Assembly (NCBI RefSeq): GCF_002078875.1
Contig: NC_034411.1
Location: 29,964,260 to 30,028,259 of the forward strand
Length of the DNA: 64,000 nucleotides
From: Numida meleagris
Taxonomy: Eukaryota; Chordata; Aves; Galliformes; Numididae
Direction of reading: 5' to 3'
The position numbers and the translations under genes were made by a program. The notes below the pieces were generated by a model that worked only from the letters and a program-made list of their open reading frames with translations, ran no database searches and had not been told where the DNA came from. Every line of letters begins with the position of its first letter. Positions within the stretch are counted from its first letter, which is position 1. Shown here piece by piece: positions 23,056-35,180 of the stretch.

Positions 23056-26000
23056 CATCAAATCAAATACTGACCAATACTGACTGAAATAGATTATCAG
23101 TTTCTGGGTTTCTTTGTGTTGTAGTTGAGCAGTGATATATAGGAGTGGTAGAAGGTTGAAGACCATGAGCTGAAGAGCATTAGGTCCATCTAGCAAGCAT
23201 AAAATATAGGATGCCATATCTCTTGAGTAAAGTTGGTGAAGTTTGGCTGAATAACTTTGTGGTTAACAGCATCCTGGAGAGCCATTTGCAATCAGTGCTT
23301 AGTGGTGACTGGTGGTTTGGATCACTTCTGCTATTGCAAGTGAAAACCTTCTGTGTTTAACTAGTAGCTCCCCAGACACTTGAGTTGGTTCATTGCCTCC
23401 GTCTCTGCAGCAACAGGGAAAACTTAGCTAGGAACTGAACTTTCTGTTCCTCACCTGTTCTAGGATGTGATCAAACAAGAAGAAAAGGCTGAGGGCTTGG
23501 TGACTGTACTGTGTGACTGAGGGTCTCACTTCTGCTTGGGTAGACATGCACATGTTTGGCATGGGCAAGAGGAGCTGCCTGGTTGCACCCATTGCGGGAG
23601 CAAGCGAGGGCTTCTCTCTTCCCTGCTCACTGGAGTGTTTGCTTTCTTTCTTCCTGTCCCCTGCAGAAACCAAGGGACTGCTTTGTTCTCAAAGGGGTGG
23701 GCTTCCAAAGGCCTGGGAGTACTGCAAATAAACTACATTTCTTAGTTAAGTCAAGAGAACATCAAGTGAAGCTCAGGATAAGCGATTTTAAAATATGCTG
23801 AGGTCTTAGCCTGCTGTGGCCTTGCCTAAATAGGCCAAAGCCTTTTCTCTTGCAGAAGAGAGTCTGAGAACAAAAGTCTTTAAAGAGCTTTCCTTTTCAG
23901 ACACATGTCCTCTTGGAGGCTGATGTCTGTCAGCATTTCAGTCTCTCAGAGCTTTATTTCCTCAGTGTCAAAGATCATCTTGCTTCCTTTGCAAGGCTGT
24001 CAGCAAGACCCTAGCTGCTTTGATACAGTTGTGTTCATCTCTGAATTCCCTGTTGTACAAGCACTCAATGTTTGCACAAATGCAGGATCTCAGGCAGAGA
24101 ATTAATCTCTGTCCTTACCCCCTGTGCAGCCAGCCAGCTGGGAAATTATTTTAAATACCATCCCATGTGCATTAGTGCCTCCTCATTTCCCTCTGCAAAT
24201 CTCTGGTGTTTCAGATGATCTTTTGACTTTCCACAGATGCAAAGTAATCAATTCATAACCCTGCATTGTGGAATTCCTGCTCCAAAGTTCATTGCCATCA
24301 GTTTCTCACCAGGGAACAGCTATGCCAGCATCAGCCTGCCTTGCTTCTCCTTGTCTGTAGTTGGATTTATTTTATTTTTTCAGAACTCTTCGTTAATCTG
24401 TTTCCCATCTATCCCTTCTTTTCTTATCCCCCCTTGCAAAGACATACTGTTTGAGGGGGCACACAGTTGAGTGTGTGCCAGGATGTGGCAATACCAGAGC
24501 TACTCTCATTTAGCAGGGGTGGCAGAATGCTCCTGAGACCAACAGCTGGCACTTGCGCTCAAGGAGAGCGCATCCCCTTTCCAGGAACAGCCTATCAGTA
24601 CTGTGTTAGGCAACATCAGGCACATCCAGAGAGCATCCTGTCTGTGCAGAGATCAGCTGCAGGTGCAAAGGGGATGACAGAAGGTGAAAGCAGACAACTG
24701 CATGCTGAGGAAGCTTAATTTTATTGTTTCTGAGCACTTCTGGAAATGCTACCCATCTGTGGGGCATCTACTCCTCCATCAGCTCCTAAGTCCCTTGAGG
24801 AAAAATAGGCATAACACTGGGCTGAGGAGTGTCTGCCTAGGAGAAGCAGCGTGGCCAGATGTGCTGCACAGCTGGAAAGGAGCGGATGGGTAATCCATTA
24901 AAGGGAAACAGCACAAACTGTTTGTTGCGGTGTCAAGAATATTTCAGCATGTGGCAGATGTGGAGTGACAGAAAATGTTCCCTGCGTGCAGAGAGCCTGA
25001 CAGAAGGGGGGGGAGGGGTTCCCCCATGTTCTGCCAGAGCGGCTGGCAGGGGCTGCCCCAAGTGTGAAACTCTCTTCCAGCACTTGCATGTGAGGGGAGT
25101 AGCAGTTCCTATGTCAAAACTTCTGCACTTAAAAATCAGTCACAAATGTGCCTTGGGCTGACTCTGCTCCATGCACCACTGCCCTCTCCTGTGTGCATGG
25201 GGGGGATGCTGGCTGTGCAGAAGGCTGTGTCCCCCCTCTCCCTTCTGGGCAGGGGGACCAGCATTTCTGTCCCTCCCATGGCTCTGGTGTCCCCAGGTGC
25301 CACTGCAGGTGGGATGCCCCTCACCACCGTTCTTCAGGTAGTAGCTCTGCTGCTGAGAATGAACGCAACTTTGCACACAAATTAGGGCTTCGATCTCAGT
25401 TCTGTGTGAAAAATGCTTCTTAGCCTCTACAGAATTTCAGCACTTAGTCCTTGCTGGAAGAATGAATTTGCAGAGAATTTGCAAGTCAATTGGCCCAAAT
25501 TAAGATTTTTTTTTAAGTGTCCTCAGTAAGGAATTTAGCTTTTGTTAGTCTTTGTATTTGTCTGGAATTAACTTAATGTAGAAGCACATGCTCTTCAAAT
25601 GTGGCATGTAATTGAAATTCATTGAAATCTTATGCCTAGGCTAAATTTGAAGAAAATAGGTTTTGATTAAACTAAGTTATTAACGTTTACTATATCTAAT
25701 TATTGTGACTATGTGGTTCTTCTCTGGGTCAGGTGGGACATCATTATCCCAAACTCAAACAAATTCACTACTTAAAATGAGAACTAATCAAGAGGGGAGA
25801 TCTGAGCACTTAAAGCACCCTAAATAGTACCAATTCTTTCTGTGGTGATGCCATTAAACAGCATCATCGTGACTAAGATGTATTACATTCATTGGCTGAA
25901 GATGAGACAAAACTGAGGCTTAAAAATATCATGGATTTTTCCTCTCATTCTCAACCCTCTGCATAATGAAGAGAGGAGAAATAAATGTAAAAACCTTTAT

Positions 26001-26519
26001 TTTACTGGTATAATCTTCAATGAATTTTTTGGGTTAGAACTTTCGCCCCAAGGAATAATTGCCAGATTTCTGTGTTGTCTGTATCTCTTCAATTCACAGT
26101 ATGTGTTTCTTTCATTTAGCTCTGTTTTCACTTGGCTGTGGGTCTTGCAGTGGTACATCTGAATGCTCCTAAATCCGTGTCTGCACTGTGTTACCCAGTG
26201 TGCTGCTGCCGGTAGTGGCACTTCTTACAGGGAAGTGTTTTCTGTCCCCACTTTCCATCCTTTCTGCCTTTATCACCCAAAGGGAGAGAAAACAAAGGAT
26301 TAACAAAGATAAATTCATTCTACTAATCAAATTCTCTGAAACACTGCTATGGGTTAGTTACCTTCCTAGTGAGAGCAGGAGAAATTTTCCCTGAAATATT
26401 CCTTCCCATTTCCTAGAAAAATGCCAAAGAACTTGGACAGGAGCATTTTAAATGGCATCTCTCTAGGACTCCTTTGTTGCCTATTTTGCTGCATCTAATT
26501 AAAAGAGAAAAGTCTTTTA
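23056..26519. other. Intronic sequence without recognised genes
   Basis: No gene was recognised. A G-rich run, GGGGGGGGAGGGG, lies near 25006. The AT-rich segment at about 25600-25760, with TCTAATTATTGTG and TTGATTAAAC, might be conserved noncoding DNA. Confidence 0.5.
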
Positions 26520-26710
26520 ATATTTAAGCACCATTAACTCGGCTGAATTATTAAATGCCAATTTGCATTATGTGCATAAACGAATCAATAAGCAAAGAGA
26601 ATAAAACAATGGAGGTGGCTAGGGTTGGAGAGATGTCAGCTCCTCTTATCAGAACCAGTGGGAATCGCTGGCTTGTCTGCCAAGATGTGGTTATTAATTA
26701 TTGGTACTTG
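26520..26710. promoter_or_regulatory. Octamer, SOX and homeodomain motif cluster, candidate enhancer
   Basis: A perfect octamer ATTTGCAT lies at 26561-26568, followed by GTGCATAAA. A SOX-type ACAATGG is at 26606-26612. A homeodomain-like TTATTAATTATTGG is at 26691-26704. POU plus SOX sites are typical of neural enhancers, and the host gene is neural. Motif presence alone does not prove function. Confidence 0.35.
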
Positions 26711-26788
26711 AGAGGGAAAGAACCAGGGACTTTCTAGTCCTCTTCACACCAAAGATGCTGCAGGGATATAGAGGATGCTGTCAAGATT

Positions 26789-26804
26789 AAAAAAAAAAAA
26801 AAAA
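26789..26804. repeat. A16 homopolymer
   Basis: A single run of sixteen A residues. No SINE body is recognisable upstream. Confidence 0.95.
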
Positions 26805-29800
26805 TTGCTGGGCTTGATTTCCAGGGCGTCACACAGCCCCACCTGCCTCAGCCTTGCTGAAAATTTGCTGGTGTTTCCTTTTTGTGCTTGCTCTCTTCCT
26901 TGGGCGTGGAGCTGAGCTACCACACTTGCTTTCCCCTTTCTCTAGGTCATTTTGCTTGCTGGCAGTAGACTTTGGCCTTGAGTTTCCTGTGCTGACAAGA
27001 AGGGATGTGAGGAAAAAATCCAGTGGAAAGCATTTTTTCTTGAATAAGCTCTCCTAAGTTGCACAAGAGTTTTCCTTCCTCCTCTTCCCGCAAGTGTAGA
27101 CTTAATACTGTGCGAGGCAACCATGGAGGCTAAAGGCTGGCCTTAGCCTCACAACATGCCAGACTGGAATTAGGGATGGGACTGATGGGTGCAAGTTCTG
27201 TGCACCCCTGGGGCTCTGGAATAGCTGCCAGAGTAGAGCTGGGCTCTGTATGTGGCTGCCTGTCCCCATGGGGTGGATTCTGATGGCCTGGGAAGGCTGT
27301 GGGCCTGTACCTCTCAGCACAGAGCTTCAAGCAGAGGGAAGTCCTTGCTGCCTACCACTTTTCTGTAGCAAAATTGGTTTTTTTAGATATGTGAACTAAA
27401 GTTAGCCTTTGTACTTCCAGGTCTTTCTAACTATGGTAAGAACAAAGCTGTCTCTCAGTGAAATTGTATTTCATTCTCTCCAGCTGCTCTTATCACCCTC
27501 TCACTCCTGTAGTGATTTCCCCTTGCCCTGTTCCTTCTGCTTTTCAAGGAGGCTGAGCACAGCAGCAGGTAAACATAGCCATTCGTTGAATCTTCTCCCG
27601 TGTAGAGCCAGTGTTTGTACTGTCATCAAGATGTGATTGCCCTCATGTCCCCCGCTCCCTCTGAGCAAGGTCATTGGGCTCTGGAGCAGCTCAACCATGA
27701 CAGGTGAGGATTTAGCACAGACTCAGGGCCTGAGTATTTCCTCAGCTCCTCAGATGGGCTTTGTAGTCTGCACCAAGCTCTGTGTCTTGGTAGAAGCTCT
27801 TCTGACAGAGGTGGAGCTGGTTGAGTTGTCAGCAAAGCCTGCAGGACAGCCTAGGCCCTGCCCTAGGGCCTGGCTCTGCTTCACCCCACAGCTGTATGCA
27901 TATCTGCTGGGGTCAGCGGCCCCGAGTGTGAGATGGCCTCTATGGCTCTCCATGTAGCAAGGAGACTTCTCCTCAATCAGCTCTCCTCTGCCTGCCCTTC
28001 TGATGCTCACTATATCCCAGTTTCCTCTCCTTATTTTTCTGGTTCAGGAGCCACAATTGTTGTCTGTCTGATGCTTTTTTCCTTTTGATATGAGAAGAAG
28101 CCTGTAGTTACTCATTGATTAGAGGTCATGCACCTTTGCTCCTAATGTAGTTGACAGAATAGCAAATTGACATATTTTAGCCCCTTGGAAGGGATGAAGA
28201 GTCTGCTCTCCTTTCATCTCCTGTGTAAAACGGTCCAGTAATTAAACTACAGCTGAGTTTCAAAGTATGCTGGTTTATAGATCTGCGTATGTGAATCTCC
28301 ATTGAAAACTCACTGTTGTACCATTGGGACTTAGAGTATAGAAAGGGAAAGGATGTAGAGCAGCAGTGTCAATGGTGTGAGCTGATCTTGAATTCAGGGA
28401 AAAGAGGAAAGGGTCTAAACACATTTGATTGCAAAGGTTCTTACCGGCAGGTCCTGGGGACATCACCCATTGCGCTGTGCTGAGAAGCTGCAGCATCTCT
28501 GTAGAAGGCAGTTTTCCTGTCTGAATGAGGATATGTAGCTTCGGAGGGTGGGGAAAGAGAAATGAGACTAGAGAGCAGAAAGTGTGAGATGTATGGAGAG
28601 CAGCTGACTCCTGTCTGCATCCAGGCTGATCTCAGCTCTCCTGCTGGCTGGGTGCTCAGAAGCTGCCTGGAACACAGAGGTGAGGGGTGTGCTGGAAGCT
28701 GTCTCTGTTTCTGCAGCCCTCTGTTTTCTGATAAGACTGCTTCATTTTTGAGTGTTTTACTAGCTGACAAACAAGTCAGCCTGCCTGTGGTCCCTAGAAG
28801 AGAGGATGCTTGATTTCTCCTCCAAGCTGCTTGCCTCGCTTCTGCTTTACCCTAAAATGCTTATGAGCATTAAGTAGCAACCACACAAGGAATGGGTTTT
28901 GAAAGTGCAATGGTTTGAGCACTCAGCCTGCCAGGATCACCTTGCCTGAGCGTGGCTATGTAGCTCATTGGGTTTTGCAGCAAGATTTAGAGATACAGTA
29001 CAGGCTTTGAAGCTAGTACCATGAGAAGTGGGTTGGGAAAAATAGTCTCTTTTATGACTATCATGAGGCATGCTTATTTTATAAGTTTCCTAACCAAAGC
29101 TGGAAGCTCCCAGGACAGTATTACTCAGGTACAGCACAGGCTCTGATTGCCACCATATCTAGAGCCCCAAATGGTTTGAAGGCAACCTGCCTTGTATTGC
29201 TGACATTAAGTCATCTGTACAAATTCCCCTCAGGCTTGAGTTAGGCAGTGATGCAGAGTTCATGCTGGTGTAATGCTGTGTGTGTAACATCTATCACTTG
29301 ATACCTATCAAACAAAACACTTAAATTTTTGCTCTGCAGCTCAGTACTTTGCAGTTAGGTGGACCTGTGTAAGAAAGTTTGGGGAACACCATGGAAAAGT
29401 AATGATCCTTTACAGGCAAGGGAGTTGAGAATGAAGGAGTTAGTGATGATCTGGTGGCTCTGATGCTTCAATAAAGCACACAATACCCTTCTTCATTTTA
29501 GATCAAACAAAGATCTCAGAAGCAGCTGCTGCAGTCACTGGGGGGTGTACCTGTTATTCATGGTATCTCACATGGTTTTGTTGCTGATCTTTTTCTAAAA
29601 GAAACAAAATTACACAGATGCTTCAAGGAAGTGACATTGATTTAGGAAAAAGTTATTTTAAGACCATGCAAATCATCTGGCTGAGCTTTATGAAAGAGAA
29701 CTCCGTTTTTGGATATGCAATCAGCCAGAGTTGTAAAGACTGTCTTGGCCAGGTTTCATGTTCTGTGAATGTTTTCCCAAACTCTGTGATTTCTGTGTTC

Positions 29801-30957
29801 TTCCCATCAAAAATTATATTCTTCCCTTTATGCTCAAGAGTGCGGTGAATTGTTATGTAGGGTTTGGCATGGTTGCTTTGCATATCTGAGAAGTGGTTGT
29901 GTTTTTGTTGTGGGTGGATTGATGTTTGTGTTCTAATCACAGTAAGGAGCCAGGCATTTTGCTGCTGAAATATGACAGGTTCCCTGCTGCAAATTTAGAC
30001 CAAGAGTCCAGTAAGCAGATTTTTTATTTTTAAGTATGTATGCATTGGACTGCAGTGAGAACGCTGATACACAGGGAGCAAGAGAGCCTCAGTGAAGATC
30101 TATCTTGCTTGGGGCTGTAATCCTTAGTGTCAGCATGCTATTAGGGCTTCCTGGAGGCTTTTGCTTTAGGACAGCCTTTGGTATGGCAGAGTCACCTGGG
30201 CAGCAAGCTGTGTTAGCAGAGCAGACAGGAGGAGCTTCAAGAAAGAAGCATTAAGCTCATGGAGGCCACGTGCTGAAGGCAGTGCTGGAGGTGTGAGAGA
30301 AGGCTGAGAGTGAGGAGTGGGAGACCTGGGAGCATGGGTGTGCTTTCTCTCTTCACAGCTATCCCTATGGGCTTCTGTTCCAGCCCCCCAGGGCAGGCTG
30401 TGTGGAGACATCAGGTGCCTGAGCTCTTTTACACCTGTCTGCTGTCACTGCCTCTACCTCTGCCACTGTGCTGGCCTGAACTGCTGATGGGTATGGGCGG
30501 TCTTTCTTCAGCCATTAATACACTATTGATCCACAGCCCTCCTGCCAGTGTTAATGGACACTGATTGTCTATTATTATTTCTATAATCAGCCTCAAGCTG
30601 GAGTGAATTTTCCTTTTCAAATGGCCTATCAATATCATGCCCAGCATTGTGGGCTGGAGCAGGCTTGGTTAATTTGTATTGTTGGAAGTTTTGGCAAAGC
30701 CTGTGGTCTTCATCCACAGTGGAGCGATCAATGAGACTAGCTGAATAGCAGTGAACCACACAATGCAGCTGCCATCCCTCCCCAGAGCAGGCATAGGCAG
30801 GATGTTTTGTCTGAAACACAGGGCCCTTGCAGACCCTTCCCATCCTGCTAGGCCTTCCTCACTCCTGTGAGAAAAAACTAGGCCTCTTCCATACTCTATT
30901 CCATTTTTCCATACCATTTAACAATACCTGGACAGACTGGAGAGTTGGGCAGGTAGG
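26805..30957. other. Intronic sequence, nothing recognised
   Basis: About 4.1 kb without a recognised gene, repeat or RNA. TTAATGGACACTGATTGTC to TATTTCTATAATCAG near 30550-30590 is AT-rich and could be conserved, but this is a weak impression. TATGGTAAGAAC near 27432 is a good isolated donor-like site, but its upstream reading does not match the MDGA1 signal peptide. Confidence 0.5.
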
Positions 30958-31716
30958 AATCTAATAAGGTTTAACAAGAACAAGTGCGGAGTCTTGCACC
31001 TGGGGAGGAATAACCACATGCATCAGTGCAGGTCAGGGGATGACCTGTTAGAGAAGTTCTGTGGAGAAGGATCTGGGTGCCCTGGTGCACAGCAGGTTGG
31101 CCATGAGCCAGCAGTGTGCCCTTGTGGCCAAGAAGGCCAGTGGTATCCTGAGAGTGACCAGCAGGTTGAGGAAGGTGGTTTCCCCACGCCCCCCCTACTC
31201 TGCCCTGGTGAGGTCGCATTTAGAATACTGTGTCCAGTTCTGGGCTCCTCAGTTCAAAAAAAGAGAGGGATCTCCCAGAAGGAGTCTAGCAGAGGGCCAC
31301 AAAGATAGTAAATGCTCTAGGCCCTTTATCATATGAGTAACCTGGGTCTGCTCAGCCTGGGGGGAAGAAGTCTGAGGGGGGAATCTGATAAATGTTCGTA
31401 AATATCTAATGGGAGGTGGGAAGCAAATGGATGAGGCCAGGCTTTTCTCGGTGATGTGTAGTGACAGGACAAGGAGTAATGGCCTAAAACTTGAACATAG
31501 GATGTTCCATACTAACATGCATATGAACTTATTTATGGTAGGGTTGACAGGGCACTGGAACAGATTGTTCAGGGAGGTTGTGGAGTCTCCTACCATGGAG
31601 ATATTCAAGACCCGTCTGGACGCCTACCTGTATGACCTATTGTAGGGTACCTGCTTTAGCAGGGGGCTGGGACTCAGTCTCTTGAGGTCCCTTCCAACCT
31701 CTGTGATTCTCAAAGG
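30958..31716 (+). repeat. CR1 element with ORF2 C-terminal remnants
   Basis: About 760 bp of sense CR1. Frame-shifted pieces of the reverse-transcriptase ORF end can be read: LHLGRNN near 31000, then [20 protein letters not shown] and [17 protein letters not shown] at 31061-31336, then [20 protein letters not shown] and [16 protein letters not shown] at 31409-31645. At least two frame breaks separate these pieces, so it is inactive. The 3' end reads CTTCCAACCTCTGTGATTCT. It is the longest CR1 in the window and is oriented with the gene. Confidence 0.93.
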
Positions 31717-32405
31717 CCTTCATGTTTGTGTCTGCCTCCTCTTTAAGCTGAGAATTGTGCACTGAGTAAACAGAATGGATAAAGCACTGAAACAGTGACT
31801 TTGAGGCCTGAGACACGCTCCCTCTGCACTGTAATGCATGCAACTAACGGTGTCATAGGGCACTGCTACCCGTGGGTGGTCCTACTGAGAGTGGCTATTC
31901 AGCAACAACTGCCACATACAAATTTCATTAATGAGATTTATATTCAATTCCATGTGCTCCATAAACACATTTTTACCCCTTTCTGGAAACTCCCTTCAAG
32001 ATGCTTAGGACTGGAAAGGTGAGGGAAGATGCCAGCAGGTTCTTGAGGGTTTTCAGCAGCAGATTAGCAACCAGTGCCCCCCAGCTGTGCTCCCTTGTAG
32101 CTGAGAAATGTGAGTCCATGGCTGCTTTGTCTAGAGCTTGCTTGGGCTTAGCTGGGTTCTGTGAAACCTTGCCTGGAGGCAGCCAGGGGATTGCATTCCT
32201 GTGCAGATGGAGGCATTGATGGATGATGCAGCCTTCTGGTGTGGTCACCCAGAGGGCTTGGCTACAGGGAACGTGACTGTGGGAAGTCTGCAACACTGGT
32301 AGATTGTCTGGGAAGAGGGAAAGGGCTGAAACAGGACTTCAGCTATTCCTGTTTTCTCTTTGTTCTGTTGCAGCAGATCCGTTCTCAAGGGACACTCCTC
32401 TAATT
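31717..32405. other. Intronic sequence, nothing recognised
   Basis: No gene or known repeat is seen between the CR1 and the poly-C gap. Confidence 0.5.
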
Positions 32406-32448
32406 CCCCCCCNNNNNNNNNNNNNNNNNNNNNNNNNCCCCCCCCCCC
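32406..32448. other. Assembly gap of 25 N inside a poly-C tract
   Basis: Seven C residues, then N at 32413-32437, then eleven C residues. The gap is within a homopolymer, so the true tract is at least 18 bases and of unknown full length. A (CT)n run follows at about 32514-32532. Confidence 0.97.
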
Positions 32449-34989
32449 AAAATTTAGAATATCTAATAAGCTGATACAGACCAAAGAATGCTGTTACCTA
32501 TTTGTCTTTTTGCGCTCGCTCTCTCTCTCTCTGCCTTACTTGAGCTATAGGTTTTTATTTGGCTCCTGGCAATGCACTATCCATCTCTTACCGTCCTCTC
32601 TGTGAAGGACTTCTCATCATTACCATCACAGAGTTAGGGGATCTCAGGTTCAAAAAGATGAAGTGGCTAGGCCTGTGAACCAAATGCACGTTACTCAGTC
32701 CTCTCCAAAAAACAGTTCTCTCCTTTTCTACTTTTTAACGATATTAGCAACCTCTAAGCACCAAGAGTGTCATAAACTTTCCAGATTACTATAATAATAA
32801 CATTGTACAGTACATTGCATTGGGAATAAAATTATTTTACCCACTCCAATTTCCTTTTGTTTTAATGTGTGAATATATCAAATGAAAGCATAGTAGGAAA
32901 TCTTGATGCAGGGGCCAAATGTGTTGCAAGCCAGCTCTTTTCAGAGGAAGGGCTTAATGCTGCAGGTTCAGAGCTTGAATTTTGCATTGTAAAGCATCTG
33001 GTTTTGAATATTTGGTTGACTCAGTTTCTCTGGAGAGCTTTGTGCAGTTCTGCTCCTGAAAAGTTTAGTAGGGCAGGCTCTATCTGCAAGACTCGTTACT
33101 TGTGGGGCACCTCTGAGAATGGCTGAGATTCTTTCCCCATCTCCAGCACCTGACCTAGTGCTCCAGCCTTCCTTTTTGCTCGCAAGGGCCTTCTTGAAAC
33201 TGTTCCCTCTGATAAACAGGTCCTGCGCATTACCAGGATGACAGGATGGCATACTGTCAGCATCCTGAAATCCTCCAGGAGACCTGGGGTGCTGTCAAAC
33301 AATAATGTATTTTTTTCTGTTCAAACACATTAGAAGAACGATTAATCCTCACCATCTTTCTGTCTGTCTGCGGTATGGAATGAGGCAGCTTTCCCAGCTT
33401 TTGTGTGCTGTGGCAGGCTGAGCTTGGAACCAAGACTTCTGGAGTCCCATCCTGTGATTTAACACAATCCTTCAGGAGCTGGATTCATCCCTCAGCCCCC
33501 ACGCCTTCACTACTGTCAGGTTGCATCCAAGGATGTTTTGGTCTCCCTTTTGAGAGATAGGGGTTCATAGGGCATTTAAAGGCATAACAAAATGTTGCAG
33601 GAGACACAGTGCTGTGATTGCAAGAGAGATGTTACAGCTTGAACAGTAGTGATTCAGTTAAAGCAATGTCCCTTTCCACTAAATGGAGCTTAAGGTATTC
33701 CTGATGGTAATGCAAACAAAGCTGAATGTACATACCCTTGCTTCTAAGCTTTGTGACAGCTCAGGTGGACCCAGGGGGAATTGGGGAGAGAAGAACAAAA
33801 CTGTGACACATTTATCTCCAGCATTGTCATATTGCTATAGATTAGTACCATATATTGCTTTGCATGGCAGAATAAGGATTTGTTCAATAGAAATATTATA
33901 TAAACTCAGGCAACAATGATGATGACAAAGTATTCTGGCACCACAGTGGTTGCACAAAAACCCTCTTGTACTGTACAACTGTACTTAATGTTTTGCTGTG
34001 GAAATTCCCGATGTAGAAATGCCTTTAGGCAGAAGGGAAGTTACAGAAGACAGGTGAGTGTATGGTAGTGGGATGGCCAAAGGGAGAAGCATGCAAGTTG
34101 GAAGGCTTGAGGCTGAAGAGATTGTGCACCATGTGGGGCACAGCCGAGAAACTCAGGGCAACATTTAACTGGGAGCAAGAGCTGCGGGTAAATATTCTAA
34201 TTCTCCACAGGATGGCTGGCAATTAGTTTCTGCAACAAGGTCATGTTCGCGAAGGGAGAACAGAGCCACCAGCCGGCCAATGTAGCCCAGAGAATGGGAA
34301 GAGAGATTCCAAGCAAACTTTTCCATTTGCTGCTGCAGGGTGTCAGGACCCCACTGAAACAGGGGTGGCACAGGTCAGGGGAGAATATGCTACTTGATAG
34401 GAAGGGAAAGGTTTTGTCTCTTTTAATCATAGAGCAGGGAGTCTTCAGCATCATGGAGTACATCTTGGCATTGTGAGCAGTGCTCTGTAGTGCATGTGGG
34501 TAGAGATGTTATGGCATGTCTGCAGAGGGCTGGAGCAGCGTGATAAGAGATGATCTTATGGATTAAAGTGTACTGGCAAAGGTTACATGGACAGCCGCAT
34601 TGCTCCTTTGCTATTGTTCACTTGGCAAGCAATCATGCAGACTTTTACTGACAAGTCACTTTTACTTAAAAAGCATATACACGTGTTCATATGTATATAT
34701 GCACATACATAAGCTTCTGCTTTCTCCTTTCTTCTGTGTTCAACAAGAATTTTCTTCCATCCAGGCAGGTGAAGGTCACTCATCTGCTCAGATCTATCAG
34801 TGGTACTTTGTTGGTTTCAGAGATGGCAGGCAGGTTCCTGCAAGTCCTGCAGATGAGAAAGATTAAGTGATTTGTCCATGTTTGTGCCATCGTATTGTTC
34901 AAATAAACATATTGCTTCTCTTAGTCAATAGTTTGGGTAGTAATGAGCCCATCATGATTTTGCCAACCAAGTGGCACCAAACTGGAGGG
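32449..34989. other. Intronic sequence, nothing recognised
   Basis: The part at about 32740-32860 is AT-rich. No gene, RNA or clear repeat was recognised over about 2.5 kb. Confidence 0.5.
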
Positions 34990-34999
34990 AATAATAAAG

Positions 35000-35180
35000 G
35001 TGGTGAGGCACAGGTTGCTCAGAGACGTCGTAGAAGCCCCCTCTCTGAAGACACTCGAAGTCAGACTGGATGAGGCTCTGAGCAATCTGATATAGCTGTA
35101 GGTGTCCCTGCTCATTGTAGGAGAGTTGGACTAGGTGACCTTTTAGAGTCCCTTCCAACTCAAATAATTCTATGATTCTA
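35000..35180 (+). repeat. CR1 3' end fragment
   Basis: GGCACAGGTTGCTCAGAGAC, AGACTGGATGAGGCTCTGAG, GAGAGTTGGACTAGGTGACC and a CTTCCAACTCAAATAATTCT tail ending ATGATTCTA. It belongs to the same subfamily as the copy at 2.36-2.64 kb. Confidence 0.93.
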
